A program made the position numbers and the translations under genes. The notes below the pieces were generated by a model. The model had not been told where the DNA came from, did no database searches, and saw only the letters and a list, made by a program, of their open reading frames with translations. From assembly GCF_014207855.1 (NCBI RefSeq), contig NZ_JACHKZ010000005.1:62001-126000 (forward strand): 64,000 nucleotides of DNA. Reading direction: 5' to 3'. This DNA is from Comamonas odontotermitis. Lineage in GTDB: Bacteria > Pseudomonadota > Gammaproteobacteria > Burkholderiales > Burkholderiaceae_C. This document shows positions 1-7,546 of this stretch, piece by piece. Each line of letters opens with the position of its first letter. Positions within the stretch are counted from its first letter, which is position 1.

Positions 1-1
1 G

Positions 2-88
2 GCAGGCCATGCCATCAGCCCCGCGCTGGCCTATGCCTTGCAGCAGGCGGGCAAACCGGTACCCGCAACGAAAGTGACAACACCATGA
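2..88 (+). CDS. C-terminal end of an unidentified protein (partial)
   Basis: Frame 2 is open from the window edge to a TGA at 86-88, giving about 28 C-terminal residues (AGHAISPALAYAL... ending KVTTP). The stop overlaps the ATG of the next gene in an ATGA arrangement, which suggests translational coupling with the DUF1266 gene. Too little is present to identify the family. Confidence 0.5.
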   Translation, partial: AGHAISPALAYALQQAGKPVPATKVTTP

Positions 89-750
89 TCCAGATCACCT
101 TTCTGGTCGTGGCGCTGTGGCTGGTGTGGAAGTGCATCCAGGCCTTCAGCCGCCAGTTTGGCAGCAGCGCGCCACGCAGCAGCAGCCTGCAAAAAGCCTA
201 CCAGTTGGCGCCAGAGTACAACTGGGCTTTGGCGCTGGCGCACCCCATGGCCTTTCATGCCATCAAGGGCGGCTTTGCCGACAGCGACATGCCCGAGCCC
301 ACCGATGGCCTGGCCGCTTCGCTGCGCCCCATGGCGCTGCACGAATTTGGCCTGCGCACCGACCTGGACAACGCCAGCGTGCGCCAGCAACTGCCCGATC
401 TGCTGCGCACGCGCTGGTGGTGCTTCGACCTTGACAAACTGCAGCCCGGCGACGACCCGCGCGCTGCCATGGCCTTTGCCTGCGCGCGCATCAGCTTTTT
501 TGTGCGCACTGCCGCCATGCTGGGCTGGCTGCCTGCTGATCAGCAGTGGCAGCTTTTGCAATTGAACGCCGCACGCGCCCGCGACTGCTTTGCCAGCTGG
601 CAGGACTTTGGCCAGGCCTATGTGCAAGGCCGGGCGCAATGGGTGGCCAAGGGCCGGGCCGATGCCATGGGCCGGGCCATCAGCAGCGACGAACTGCACC
701 AGTGGCTGCTGGACCCGTCCCACCCATGGTGCGCCTATGCCTGGCGCTGA
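85..750 (+). CDS. DUF1266 domain-containing protein
   Basis: 221 residues. Residues 1-20 form one hydrophobic N-terminal segment (ITFLVVALWLVW), so the protein is probably membrane-anchored. The C-terminal half shows the DUF1266 pattern: a run of small helices with ARDCFASWQDFGQAYVQGR near residues 160-180, and a Trp-rich WWCFDLDKLQPGDDPRAAMAFACAR stretch earlier. The biochemical role of DUF1266 is unknown; members often sit beside polymorphic-toxin or type VI secretion loci, which fits the region at 1.3-6.3 kb. The ATG overlaps the stop of the upstream partial gene. The family call is by pattern recognition. Confidence 0.7.
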   Translation: MIQITFLVVALWLVWKCIQAFSRQFGSSAPRSSSLQKAYQLAPEYNWALALAHPMAFHAIKGGFADSDMPEPTDGLAASLRPMALHEFGLRTDLDNASVRQQLPDLLRTRWWCFDLDKLQPGDDPRAAMAFACARISFFVRTAAMLGWLPADQQWQLLQLNAARARDCFASWQDFGQAYVQGRAQWVAKGRADAMGRAISSDELHQWLLDPSHPWCAYAWR

Positions 751-1315
751 AGGTATCCAGGTGACCGCTCCACGCTTGCCGGATGCCGCGGCAGACCTGC
801 AGGCAGCGCTCTTACGCTATTTCAGCGGCCCATGGCGCTTCACACGCACCATGCGGGGCGCCGACGAACTCGCCATTGGGGAGGCCGTGGGCGAGGCCCT
901 GTTTCAGCCGGGCGATGCCAACCAGTTGCGCTACCAGGAGAGTGGACAGCTGCAGCTGGCAAATGGGGAGCGGCCGCTTTCCTTCTCGCGGCGCTTCAAC
1001 TACCGCATGGAAGGCGACACCGTGCGCGTTGATTTTGCAGACGGCCTGCAGGCCGGACAGCCCTACCAGCATTACCGCTACAACCCGCAGCAAAAGGCGC
1101 TGCTGCCGGTGCAAACCCACCTGTGCAATCTGGATCGCTACGACAGCCGCTACGAGTTGTTGGACGATACGCATTTCGACCTGCACACCCGCATTGAAGG
1201 GCCGCACAAGCACTACCTGCTGCATACACGCTATTGCCGATTGCACAAGATGGCAATCCCCTCGCCCGGCGAAGGCGTATTAGGGATAGTTTGCGGCCCG
1301 CCCCATTTGCCCTGA
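737..1315 (+). CDS. DUF6314 family protein
   Basis: 192 residues from the ATG at 737, which overlaps the end of the DUF1266 gene by 14 nt; a GTG at 761 is an alternative start. The protein has the lipocalin-like DUF6314 layout: YFSGPWRFTR at the start of the barrel, LRYQESGQL, then THLCNLDRYDSRYELLD and RIEGPHKHYLLHTRYCRL at the end. The function of the family is not established. It is probably co-transcribed with the DUF1266 gene. The frame stays open further upstream, but that part lies inside the preceding gene. Confidence 0.7.
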   Translation: MPGAEGIQVTAPRLPDAAADLQAALLRYFSGPWRFTRTMRGADELAIGEAVGEALFQPGDANQLRYQESGQLQLANGERPLSFSRRFNYRMEGDTVRVDFADGLQAGQPYQHYRYNPQQKALLPVQTHLCNLDRYDSRYELLDDTHFDLHTRIEGPHKHYLLHTRYCRLHKMAIPSPGEGVLGIVCGPPHLP

Positions 1316-1321
1316 CGCAGC

Positions 1322-2060
1322 ATTCAGTTCGTTATCGAATCGGCGGATTATCTGGGTGATCTACGCGGGTCCAAACATGGCCATCAAAATACGCCAAATC
1401 TTTAAAACCAAAGCTCCAAAGAATTCCGTCCTTCGCTTCCAGAATATGGGTATCCTGCAGTTCAGGCTGCAAGCTGGTAGGGCAAGGCTCTATTTTCTTG
1501 ATCTGCGGATCGTAAACAAACAAACCCAGGTTTGACGCGAGATACAGCTTGCCTTCAAATACTTCGGCGCTGGTGAGATTCTGGTTGTCATCAATACTGG
1601 ATAGATCGGTAAAGCCCGCCTGGGCATTGCCATAGAGCAGCGTTCCGTTGTGCCCTAACAGAAATACTTCGCTGGCACTGATGACTTTGATGGCGTTGAT
1701 GAACTCATCTGTCGGCAACTGCAACTGCCTCCAGCGGCCATTGTGGTAATGCCAGCATTCATCGCCTACGGCATAAATGTCGTTTTCGCTACTGCCGTCG
1801 ATATCCACAAAATCAATGGCATCGTTTGCATCCAGCCAGCGATCAAACTCTTCGCCATCGCCTTCCGGTGGATCGCTGATGGGGGCCTGCCGCATGGGAC
1901 CAGCAAAGTCGAACCAGCTTCCGTCCAACACCTGCTGTGCCCCGGGCTCAAACCGATAGACTTGCCTGGATTGACCGCAGACATACAAGGCATTGCCAAT
2001 GGCGCGAATGCGATTGACATAGCCCAGGCCAAGCGCATCTTCGCGTATTACTCCAGCGCC
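1322..2060. repeat. Long direct repeat, copy 1 (C-terminal part of immunity gene)
   Basis: About 739 bp nearly identical to 2500-3237. The match starts a few bases beyond the stop codons and stops abruptly near 2060, where the two proteins become unrelated. It covers roughly the last 240 codons of the two 340-residue genes. I counted only scattered substitutions by eye. Confidence 0.9.
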
Positions 2061-2354
2061 GGGGAGCTGGTAGATTTTATCGGGACTACCTCCTGGTGCA
2101 TATAGACGAATTTGCCCTTCTCGGGAAAGTACACAGCGTAATTGGTGGATAGGCCAATAGGCCACACAAATAGTGACCCAATCGTAGTCCTTAACTAGCC
2201 ATTTACGTGTCAGCGGATCTTTACCGCTATAAGCGCCGACAAAGGAAAAATCATAATCATTGATATTAATGGCATCAAGGGTTTCAGCAAGAAGACCAAC
2301 GAATGCATTGATGAGCGCTCCAAACTGAAATGTTTTGGTCTTATCAATTGCCAT
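1332..2354 (-). CDS. Candidate type VI effector immunity protein, copy 2 (distal)
   Basis: 340 residues with no signal peptide and no recognised family. The C-terminal 240 residues contain repeated short beta-rich units with Trp/Gly/Asp (NALYVCGQSRQVYRFEPG, NDIYAVGDECWHYHNGRW, EVFLLGHNGTLLYGN, KLYLASNLGLFVYDP), suggesting a beta-propeller fold. That part is almost identical to the gene at 2509-3531, while the first 100 or so residues differ. The ATG lies 2 nt after the stop of an orphan effector-tip fragment, copying the effector-to-immunity junction at 3531. An immunity role is inferred from this position; a beta-propeller accessory protein is the alternative. Confidence 0.6.
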   Translation of the reverse strand: MAIDKTKTFQFGALINAFVGLLAETLDAININDYDFSFVGAYSGKDPLTRKWLVKDYDWVTICVAYWPIHQLRCVLSREGQIRLYAPGGSPDKIYQLPGAGVIREDALGLGYVNRIRAIGNALYVCGQSRQVYRFEPGAQQVLDGSWFDFAGPMRQAPISDPPEGDGEEFDRWLDANDAIDFVDIDGSSENDIYAVGDECWHYHNGRWRQLQLPTDEFINAIKVISASEVFLLGHNGTLLYGNAQAGFTDLSSIDDNQNLTSAEVFEGKLYLASNLGLFVYDPQIKKIEPCPTSLQPELQDTHILEAKDGILWSFGFKDLAYFDGHVWTRVDHPDNPPIR

Positions 2355-2356
2355 AA

Positions 2357-2500
2357 TTAAATATCTCCAGCAGAGCGATCAACAGCATTTTTAATATCTT
2401 CTGTTACGTTACGAGCATCTTTAACTGCCCGCAGAACCGCATCATTGTGAGCCTTGAACTGCTCATCCAGCTGATTTTTATAAATAGACTGATACAACAC
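2357..2500 (-). pseudogene. Orphan C-terminal fragment of the type VI effector
   Basis: A 47-codon open frame lies between the two immunity genes and is too short for most gene callers. Its translation carries NQLDEQFKAHNDAVLRAVKD, which matches the last 40 or so residues of the effector at 3531-4487. It then diverges at the extreme tip (ARNVTEDIKNAVDRSAGDI against ARRVTDEIKNATNGGKDY). It has no ATG start, follows a TGA, and its TAA stop lies 2 nt before the next immunity ATG. This is what remains when a toxin C-terminus and its immunity gene are duplicated or displaced together. Confidence 0.85.
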
Positions 2501-3237
2501 TCAGTTTGCTATCGAATCGGCGGATTATCTGGGTGATCTACGCGGGTCCAAACATGGCCATCAAAATACGCCAGATCTTTAAAACCAAAGCTCCAAAGAG
2601 TTCCGTCCTTCGCTTCCAGAATATGGGTATCCTGCAGTTCAGGCTGCAAGCTGGTAGGGCAAGGCTCTATTTTCTTGATCTGCGGATCGTAAACAAACAA
2701 ACCCAGGTTTGACGCGAGATACAGCTTGCCTTCAAATACTTCGGCGCTGGTGAGATTCTGGTTGTCATCAATACTGGATAGATCGGTAAAGCCCGCCCGG
2801 GCATTGCCATAGAGCAGCGTTCCGTTGTGCCCTACCAGAAATACTTCGCTGGCACTGATGACCTTGATGGCGTTGATGAACTCATCTGTCGGCAGCTGCA
2901 ACTGCCTCCAGCGGCCATTGTGGTAATGCCAACATTCATCGCCTACGGCATAGATATCGTTCTCGCTGCTGCCGTCGATATCCACAAAATCAATGGCATC
3001 ATTTGCATCCAGCCATCGGTCAAACTCTTCGCCATCGCCTTCCGGTGGATCGCTGATGGGTGCCTGCCGCATGGGGCCTGCAAAGTCGAGCCAGTTTCCG
3101 TCCAATACCTCAGGCGTGCCAGGCTCAAACCGATAAACTTGCCTGGATTGACCGCAGACATACAAGGCATTGCCAATGGCGCGAATGCGATTGACATAGC
3201 CTAGACCCAGTGCATCTTCGCGCATTACTCCAGCGTC
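2500..3237. repeat. Long direct repeat, copy 2 (C-terminal part of immunity gene)
   Basis: Nearly identical to 1322-2060 in the same orientation. Together with the orphan effector fragment between the copies, it defines a tandem duplication of about 1.18 kb with later divergence of the N-terminal parts. Confidence 0.9.
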
Positions 3238-3531
3238 GGAAATTTGAAATAATTTATCTAGCTTCTGAGGACCGCCATATATATTGACTTTTCCCTCGCT
3301 ATCTAATATGCAGCGAAAAATAATCCCGTGAGTCATCCATGTGCATACACTCACAATTACCCAATCTTCCACTAACTGTTTCCGCCATGGATCAGTAGGT
3401 CGCAGGTTGGGAGCATAAGTAGTTATTACCGAATTGCCTTCAAATTCATCTAGTGACTCACCGAATAAAGGCATTACTCCTTCAATCAAGCAGCCAGCCT
3501 GATAAGATCGAAATAAATCTTTGGATTTCAT
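2509..3531 (-). CDS. Candidate type VI effector immunity protein, copy 1 (cognate)
   Basis: 340 residues. The ATG overlaps the TGA stop of the effector gene by one base (TGATG), a tight coupling typical of effector-immunity pairs. The N-terminal 100 residues (MKSKDLFRSYQ...) are unlike those of the distal paralogue, while residues from about 105 on (EDALGLGYVNRIRAIGNALY...) are almost identical to it. The identical part looks like a series of short beta-propeller-type blades. No catalytic motif is visible. The immunity role rests on context, not on a recognised domain. Confidence 0.65.
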   Translation of the reverse strand: MKSKDLFRSYQAGCLIEGVMPLFGESLDEFEGNSVITTYAPNLRPTDPWRKQLVEDWVIVSVCTWMTHGIIFRCILDSEGKVNIYGGPQKLDKLFQISDAGVMREDALGLGYVNRIRAIGNALYVCGQSRQVYRFEPGTPEVLDGNWLDFAGPMRQAPISDPPEGDGEEFDRWLDANDAIDFVDIDGSSENDIYAVGDECWHYHNGRWRQLQLPTDEFINAIKVISASEVFLVGHNGTLLYGNARAGFTDLSSIDDNQNLTSAEVFEGKLYLASNLGLFVYDPQIKKIEPCPTSLQPELQDTHILEAKDGTLWSFGFKDLAYFDGHVWTRVDHPDNPPIR

Positions 3532-4487
3532 CAGTAGTCCTTTCCACCGTTTGTTGCATTCTTTATTTCATCAGTCACCCTGCGCGCATCTTTAACTGCC
3601 CGCAGAACCGCATCATTGTGCGCCTTGAATTGCTCATCGAGTTGCTTTTGAATATCTGCCCTGGAGCAGCCCCCTTTTTTTGGGCCTCCAGTTGATTTTT
3701 CAATGGCGCGCGCCGAGATTTTCTTGGCCTGGCCCAGCGTGATCGTGCCGGGTGTGCCCGTCGCCTTGCCTTCACGCCCTACGCGCGCTGCGGGCCGATC
3801 CGTATGCTTGTGGGCCGTGTCGTGTTCTTTGCCGCTGCCGTTTTCCAGGCAGATGGCAGGTCCTTCGTCGAGCGAGGGCATATCAGGAATGCGCTCCAGC
3901 CCGCCCCGCTTGCCCTGGCGCAGCATCCAATCGGGCACGACATGGTGCCGGTCATTGCCGGGAGGGCATTCAAGTTCGTTGTAAGGTACCAGTTCGCAAC
4001 GACGACGAGGTCGGCGCTTTGTTTTGCCTTTTACATAAGCGCCGCCACTCCCCCCTGCTGCTTTTACCTCGGCGGCTGCTGGTGGGGGTGCAGGTGGAGG
4101 CGAGGACGGAGCCTTTGGAGCAGGAGCCGGAGCAGGTGTTTTAGTAGGAGGCGCAGGCTCTTCTGTCGGCTTTGCTGCTGGCTTTGCCCCGCGTCTTCTT
4201 CTACCTCGGCCTCCGCCCAAGACTGTGCCCACCACATCCAAAATGCCTGGGGCATGCTCAGCCGCAGTCTTGGTTCTTTCCATCTCCTTGGCTATTTCCA
4301 ACTCCCGATCGTGGAAATCAGGCGGATAGTCCTTCTTTGGATTGCTTGGTGCGCTCTTGGGTGCTGGCTCGGTTTTGTTGACAACCTTACCGCGAGCATT
4401 TTCACCATGCGGTGGGTTGCCCTTTGGTGGATGTTTCTCTGCTTTACTCGGGGGCTTGGGCGCTGGTGTGAGCGGCTTGGTGACCAT
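3531..4487 (-). CDS. Candidate type VI secretion effector with HNH-like nuclease C-terminus
   Basis: 318 residues. Residues 1-160 are a Pro/Ala/Lys-rich linker with a short helical part near 60-90, followed by a basic stretch (KGKTKRRPRRR). The C-terminal half has NDRHHVVPDWML at 178-189 (H181, H182) and GKEHDTAHKHTD at 219-230 (H222, H226, H228), which resembles the His-rich metal site of HNH/EndoVII-type toxin nucleases. A charged helical tail follows (LDEQFKAHNDAV). The gene begins 10 nt after the PAAR-like gene and ends on the immunity ATG, so it is the cargo of that module. Nuclease activity is inferred from the His pattern; I could not assign a named toxin family. Confidence 0.65.
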   Translation of the reverse strand: MVTKPLTPAPKPPSKAEKHPPKGNPPHGENARGKVVNKTEPAPKSAPSNPKKDYPPDFHDRELEIAKEMERTKTAAEHAPGILDVVGTVLGGGRGRRRRGAKPAAKPTEEPAPPTKTPAPAPAPKAPSSPPPAPPPAAAEVKAAGGSGGAYVKGKTKRRPRRRCELVPYNELECPPGNDRHHVVPDWMLRQGKRGGLERIPDMPSLDEGPAICLENGSGKEHDTAHKHTDRPAARVGREGKATGTPGTITLGQAKKISARAIEKSTGGPKKGGCSRADIQKQLDEQFKAHNDAVLRAVKDARRVTDEIKNATNGGKDY

Positions 4488-4496
4488 TGATCATCC

Positions 4497-4856
4497 TCAA
4501 GGCTTCCTGGTGTTCATGTGCATCTGGTCGCCAGTGCGCACCACGGGGTGCCCATTGACAAAAACGCCGGTGCTGTGCTGATTGCTGTGGCTGACCTTCA
4601 TGTTCACCTCGGTGATCACTCCTCCGCCCATGCCGGGCTCATCTCCACGCACGTTGTCCACGTAGCTCATTTGGTGCAGGAACACCGGTTTCCCATTGGC
4701 AAAGACATCGGCAGAACACTGCTCGGACTGGCTCATTTCATGGGCAATCGGATATGGCACGGGGTGGCCGCTTTTGCCGGGAGTCAGGCAAACATCGGGC
4801 ACCATTCCGATCACAAGAAAGCGCGCGTCTTTGGCGGTGAGTTGTTCGTCAGCCAT
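4497..4856 (-). CDS. PAAR-like protein (DUF4150), type VI secretion spike tip
   Basis: 119 residues from the ATG at 4856, chosen because AGAGGA lies 7 nt upstream; a longer frame starts at 4898 without such a site. The sequence has the DUF4150 layout: VPDVCLTPGKSGHPVPYPI near the N-terminus, then repeated NG-P turns (FANGKPVFLHQMSY, FVNGHPVVRTGDQMH). PAAR-like proteins cap the VgrG spike and link it to an effector. The gene sits between the DUF2169 adaptor and the effector, the usual order for such cargo modules. Confidence 0.85.
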   Translation of the reverse strand: MADEQLTAKDARFLVIGMVPDVCLTPGKSGHPVPYPIAHEMSQSEQCSADVFANGKPVFLHQMSYVDNVRGDEPGMGGGVITEVNMKVSHSNQHSTGVFVNGHPVVRTGDQMHMNTRKP

Positions 4857-4881
4857 GTTGTTTTCCTCTTTTTGATACCAG

Positions 4882-6033
4882 TCAACCCAGAGGGCCAAGC
4901 TCCACGGACGGAACCGAATCGTCCATGTGTCCTACTGGAGCCATACGTGTCTCAAGCACAAGGGTGGTGTTTTGGGGCAGTTGCTTGGGAACCGGCACAA
5001 CCAATCGATAGGTGGCGTATAGCTGCAAAGTGGCAAGATCAACCACCAGGGTGTCTAGATCTACCAGGATGTCGCCCGGCCAACCCAGGGCTGGGGAGAG
5101 CCGCGCAAAGACAAACAGTTGGTGCAGTGGCAGCCGTGCACTAAAGCGCTCCGGCCAGGCGTGGCTCAAGTTCGGCGGATAGAGGGCGATCAGGCTCAGC
5201 TTCGCGCCAGGCGTGGGATAGTCGATTTGCTGATCGGCTGGGGCGCAGTTCCAGTACGCGTAATCAAAATCCATGGGTGGCAGTGGCCACTGCTTTTCAC
5301 GCCATGCCTTGTCGTAGGTTCCTGCCAAAGCCCTGCGCGGCAACCAGGCGCGACCTAATGCTGTGAGACTGATCGGCGAATAGTTTTTCTGACCACGGTA
5401 CGTCTGGGAGGCAGGCTCCAATTGGGGCGCCCGGGCCCCTCTTGCCTTGTTGAGACCATGCCCGATAGGATTACGTTCATCAACGTTATGGCCTGCACCA
5501 CTTGAACGATCTTTGTGACCACCATAAGCGTTTTGCCAATGGATGCGTGTTTGCGTCGTTGGTTGAGGCGTTCCTGGTAAGCCCAGCATGTTATGGACTC
5601 GGGGGCCTGTAACTAGCAGCTCTTTATGCCAATGTTGGTCTTGTCCGTTTTCATCACACCAATCAATTGCAATGCCACATCGCCAGCGTGAGCCGAACTT
5701 GCCGTTTGGTGGACGGCTGACAGCATTGGCAACCAGCACGTCGCATTTGGGCTTATAGGGGGCGAAGTCACTTTCCCACAGCGGAGAACTCACATTGGGT
5801 TCCCCATCCCATACATCAGACATAGCCAGGGGGGATTGTTCTGCCGCATAGCTGAGATAACCGTTGCCCCACAGGCCTTGCATGTCATAAGTGATGCGCG
5901 TAGCAATCACATGGAACGCTCGCCCATACTGGTCTACCGTCTGGAAATACTGGCTAGGAAACGGTGTGTGGTTGATGTGCTTGACAGGTGCAACTTCTGG
6001 GATGCTGCGACCCGCGCTTGAGGGCTTTTCCAT
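4882..6033 (-). CDS. DUF2169 family type VI secretion adaptor
   Basis: 383 residues. It has the family's opening (HTPFPSQYFQTVDQYGRAFHVIATRITYD), the internal WQNAYGGHKD and ERNPIGHG motifs, and the closing Arg/Leu-rich region. DUF2169 proteins act as chaperone-adaptors that load PAAR-linked effectors onto VgrG. The start lies 10 nt after the stop of the vgrG remnant, and the stop is 25 nt before the PAAR-like ATG, so these genes form one transcription unit on the minus strand. Confidence 0.85.
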   Translation of the reverse strand: MEKPSSAGRSIPEVAPVKHINHTPFPSQYFQTVDQYGRAFHVIATRITYDMQGLWGNGYLSYAAEQSPLAMSDVWDGEPNVSSPLWESDFAPYKPKCDVLVANAVSRPPNGKFGSRWRCGIAIDWCDENGQDQHWHKELLVTGPRVHNMLGLPGTPQPTTQTRIHWQNAYGGHKDRSSGAGHNVDERNPIGHGLNKARGARAPQLEPASQTYRGQKNYSPISLTALGRAWLPRRALAGTYDKAWREKQWPLPPMDFDYAYWNCAPADQQIDYPTPGAKLSLIALYPPNLSHAWPERFSARLPLHQLFVFARLSPALGWPGDILVDLDTLVVDLATLQLYATYRLVVPVPKQLPQNTTLVLETRMAPVGHMDDSVPSVELGPLG

Positions 6034-6043
6034 GCGGCAGCCC

Positions 6044-6290
6044 TTAATTCAAGTCAATGGTGACGTTCTCCATGACGCCGACGCTCTTGGTACGGTTTTT
6101 GCCGATCTTGACCTTTTCGTTTTTACCCAACATCTGTGGTGCGGTTGGCCTTGGGCTTTTCAAAGCCGTAGTCGTTGGCGGCAAAGCTGCCGCTGGCAAC
6201 GTATTCGGCATAGACCCAGCCGTCGATGAGATCTTCACTGTGGATGAGCGATATTCCAGTTCGCCCAGCGAGCTGTAGGCGACAAGGATG
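6044..6290 (-). pseudogene. vgrG: Decayed vgrG remnant
   Basis: Two overlapping minus-strand frames hold pieces of a VgrG spike protein. One frame has GWVYAEYVASGSFAANDYGF followed by EKPKANRTTDVG, which resembles the NDYxFEKP region of the VgrG barrel. The other continues as GKNEKVKIGKNRTKSVGVME, the VG.NE/NRT repeat of the gp5-like needle. Joining them needs removal of one base in a GGG run near 6126. Both the bulk of the N-terminal part and the segment between the two pieces are missing. It lies directly before the DUF2169 gene, where an intact vgrG would be expected. Confidence 0.6.
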
Positions 6291-6717
6291 CGGCTTGACA
6301 TGTTTGCCCCTGGTTTTTGGGTGGATGTGCGCTGGTATGGGGCTCGATAATAGGGAGGGGCAGCCAAAAATCATTGCCCGATTGTCGGAAGACGCTGATT
6401 AGACACACCGCATTCAAGCGATTGAGATTTCTCAATATAAAGAAGTAAAAAGCATGCTGAACGCCTACCAGCATTGGCACAGAAGGGACACAAGTTCACC
6501 AAGCTGTACCGACCACAGATGAGGGCAAAGCAAAGCGCTTCCAATCGGCGCTTCGCGAGTGGACATAGGGCTGGACATTCCAAAGCCCAATCGAGTAAGC
6601 CGATGCCTTGGCCAGTTGGCGGCGTCACTACAACTGGCATCGCCCGCACAGTGCCATTGGTCATATCACACCAATGTGCCTACTCCAATTTAAAAACAAC
6701 CTGTTGATAGTTCACAG
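6291..6717. other. Non-coding stretch between the type VI module and the NlpC/P60 gene
   Basis: No convincing gene in 427 bp. Short open frames exist on both strands (for example minus strand 6371-6664), but none resembles a known protein. One small inverted repeat (CATTGGT/ACCAATG) lies near 6652-6673. The base composition is more AT-rich than the neighbours, consistent with debris of a once longer vgrG region. Confidence 0.5.
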
Positions 6718-7266
6718 CTAGACACTAAACACCGTCCGCGCCTCAGTAAAGCGCTTGGCAAAGTAGGGATTGGCCAAGCTGACGGTCCGGACTACGCCGC
6801 CGCTCGATGGTGCATGCACGAACTGGTTGTTGCCAGCATAAATGCCCATGTGCGAATAGCGCCCACCCAGGGTGTTGAAGAACACGAAATCGCCGCGTTG
6901 CAGATCACTGCGCTCAATAGGCGCACTCACCCCCGCCCACTGCGATGTGGTGCGGGGCAGCTTGCGGGTGGTGATTCCGGCCATCGCGTACTGGATCAGG
7001 CCGCTGCAGTCGAAACCGCCTTCCGGGGTGTTGCCGCCATAGGTATAGGGCGTGTTGACCACCATCATCACGCGCGCATACAGGGTATCGCGCAGCTCGC
7101 CGCTCAAACCCAGGTTGATGGGCACCACACCGCCATCCGCAGAACCCGCCGGCCTGCGCCGCGTTGGATCGGCCGATGCGTGCGAGCCATTGGATGTTGG
7201 CTTGGAGGCGCACCCTGCCAGCAGCGCTGCCGCAGGCACCCCAAGCAGCAGCATGCGCCTGCGCAT
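6718..7266 (-). CDS. NlpC/P60 (C40) family lipoprotein peptidase
   Basis: 182 residues from the ATG at 7266, giving a compact lipoprotein signal (RRRMLLLGVPAAALLAGC, lipobox LAGC at residues 16-19). ATGs at 7341 and 7350 would add an unlikely 25-28 residue leader, and no start has a clear ribosome site. The catalytic domain shows the Cys in GGFDCSGLIQYAM, the His in YSHMGIYAGN and the third polar position in QFVHAPSSGG. Such enzymes cut stem-peptide bonds (typically D-Glu to Dpm) in peptidoglycan from the outer membrane. It may be unrelated to the neighbouring type VI module. The gene is divergent from fdnG. Confidence 0.88.
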   Translation of the reverse strand: MRRRMLLLGVPAAALLAGCASKPTSNGSHASADPTRRRPAGSADGGVVPINLGLSGELRDTLYARVMMVVNTPYTYGGNTPEGGFDCSGLIQYAMAGITTRKLPRTTSQWAGVSAPIERSDLQRGDFVFFNTLGGRYSHMGIYAGNNQFVHAPSSGGVVRTVSLANPYFAKRFTEARTVFSV

Positions 7267-7398
7267 GGCCGCAGGCTCACGGGAGGGTTCGTCCTTCGGT
7301 TTCAAACCGTGGTATGCAGTGACGAGGTGCATCTTGATCATGAAGCACATTATTCACTTTTTTTTGCAAGCTTGTGAATCATATTGATTTTTAACCAA

Positions 7399-7412
7399 TT
7401 GACATGCCTCAA
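7399..7412. promoter_or_regulatory. FNR/ANR-like site upstream of fdnG
   Basis: TTGACATGCCTCAA has the TTGA-N6-TCAA core of FNR-type sites (consensus TTGAT-N4-ATCAA, two outer bases off). It lies 135 bp before the fdnG ATG in the divergent intergenic region, where a respiratory formate dehydrogenase could be controlled by oxygen. One short motif in 280 bp can occur by chance. Confidence 0.35.
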
Positions 7413-7546
7413 TATGAATTTTTCGGGAGCCATCAAATGTCTGAAAATGTCCAAATTGCCGACTATTGAGGTTTTTTAAGAGTAGAGGTCTACAATTTGA
7501 TCGGCAATCTCAGTAAAACAAGCATCCTTCATTGAAAGGACAACCC

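Noticed and set aside
6371-6664. 97-codon minus-strand frame next to the vgrG remnant
   Set aside because: Cys- and Leu-rich product without similarity to VgrG or another family, and no ribosome site; left as non-coding.
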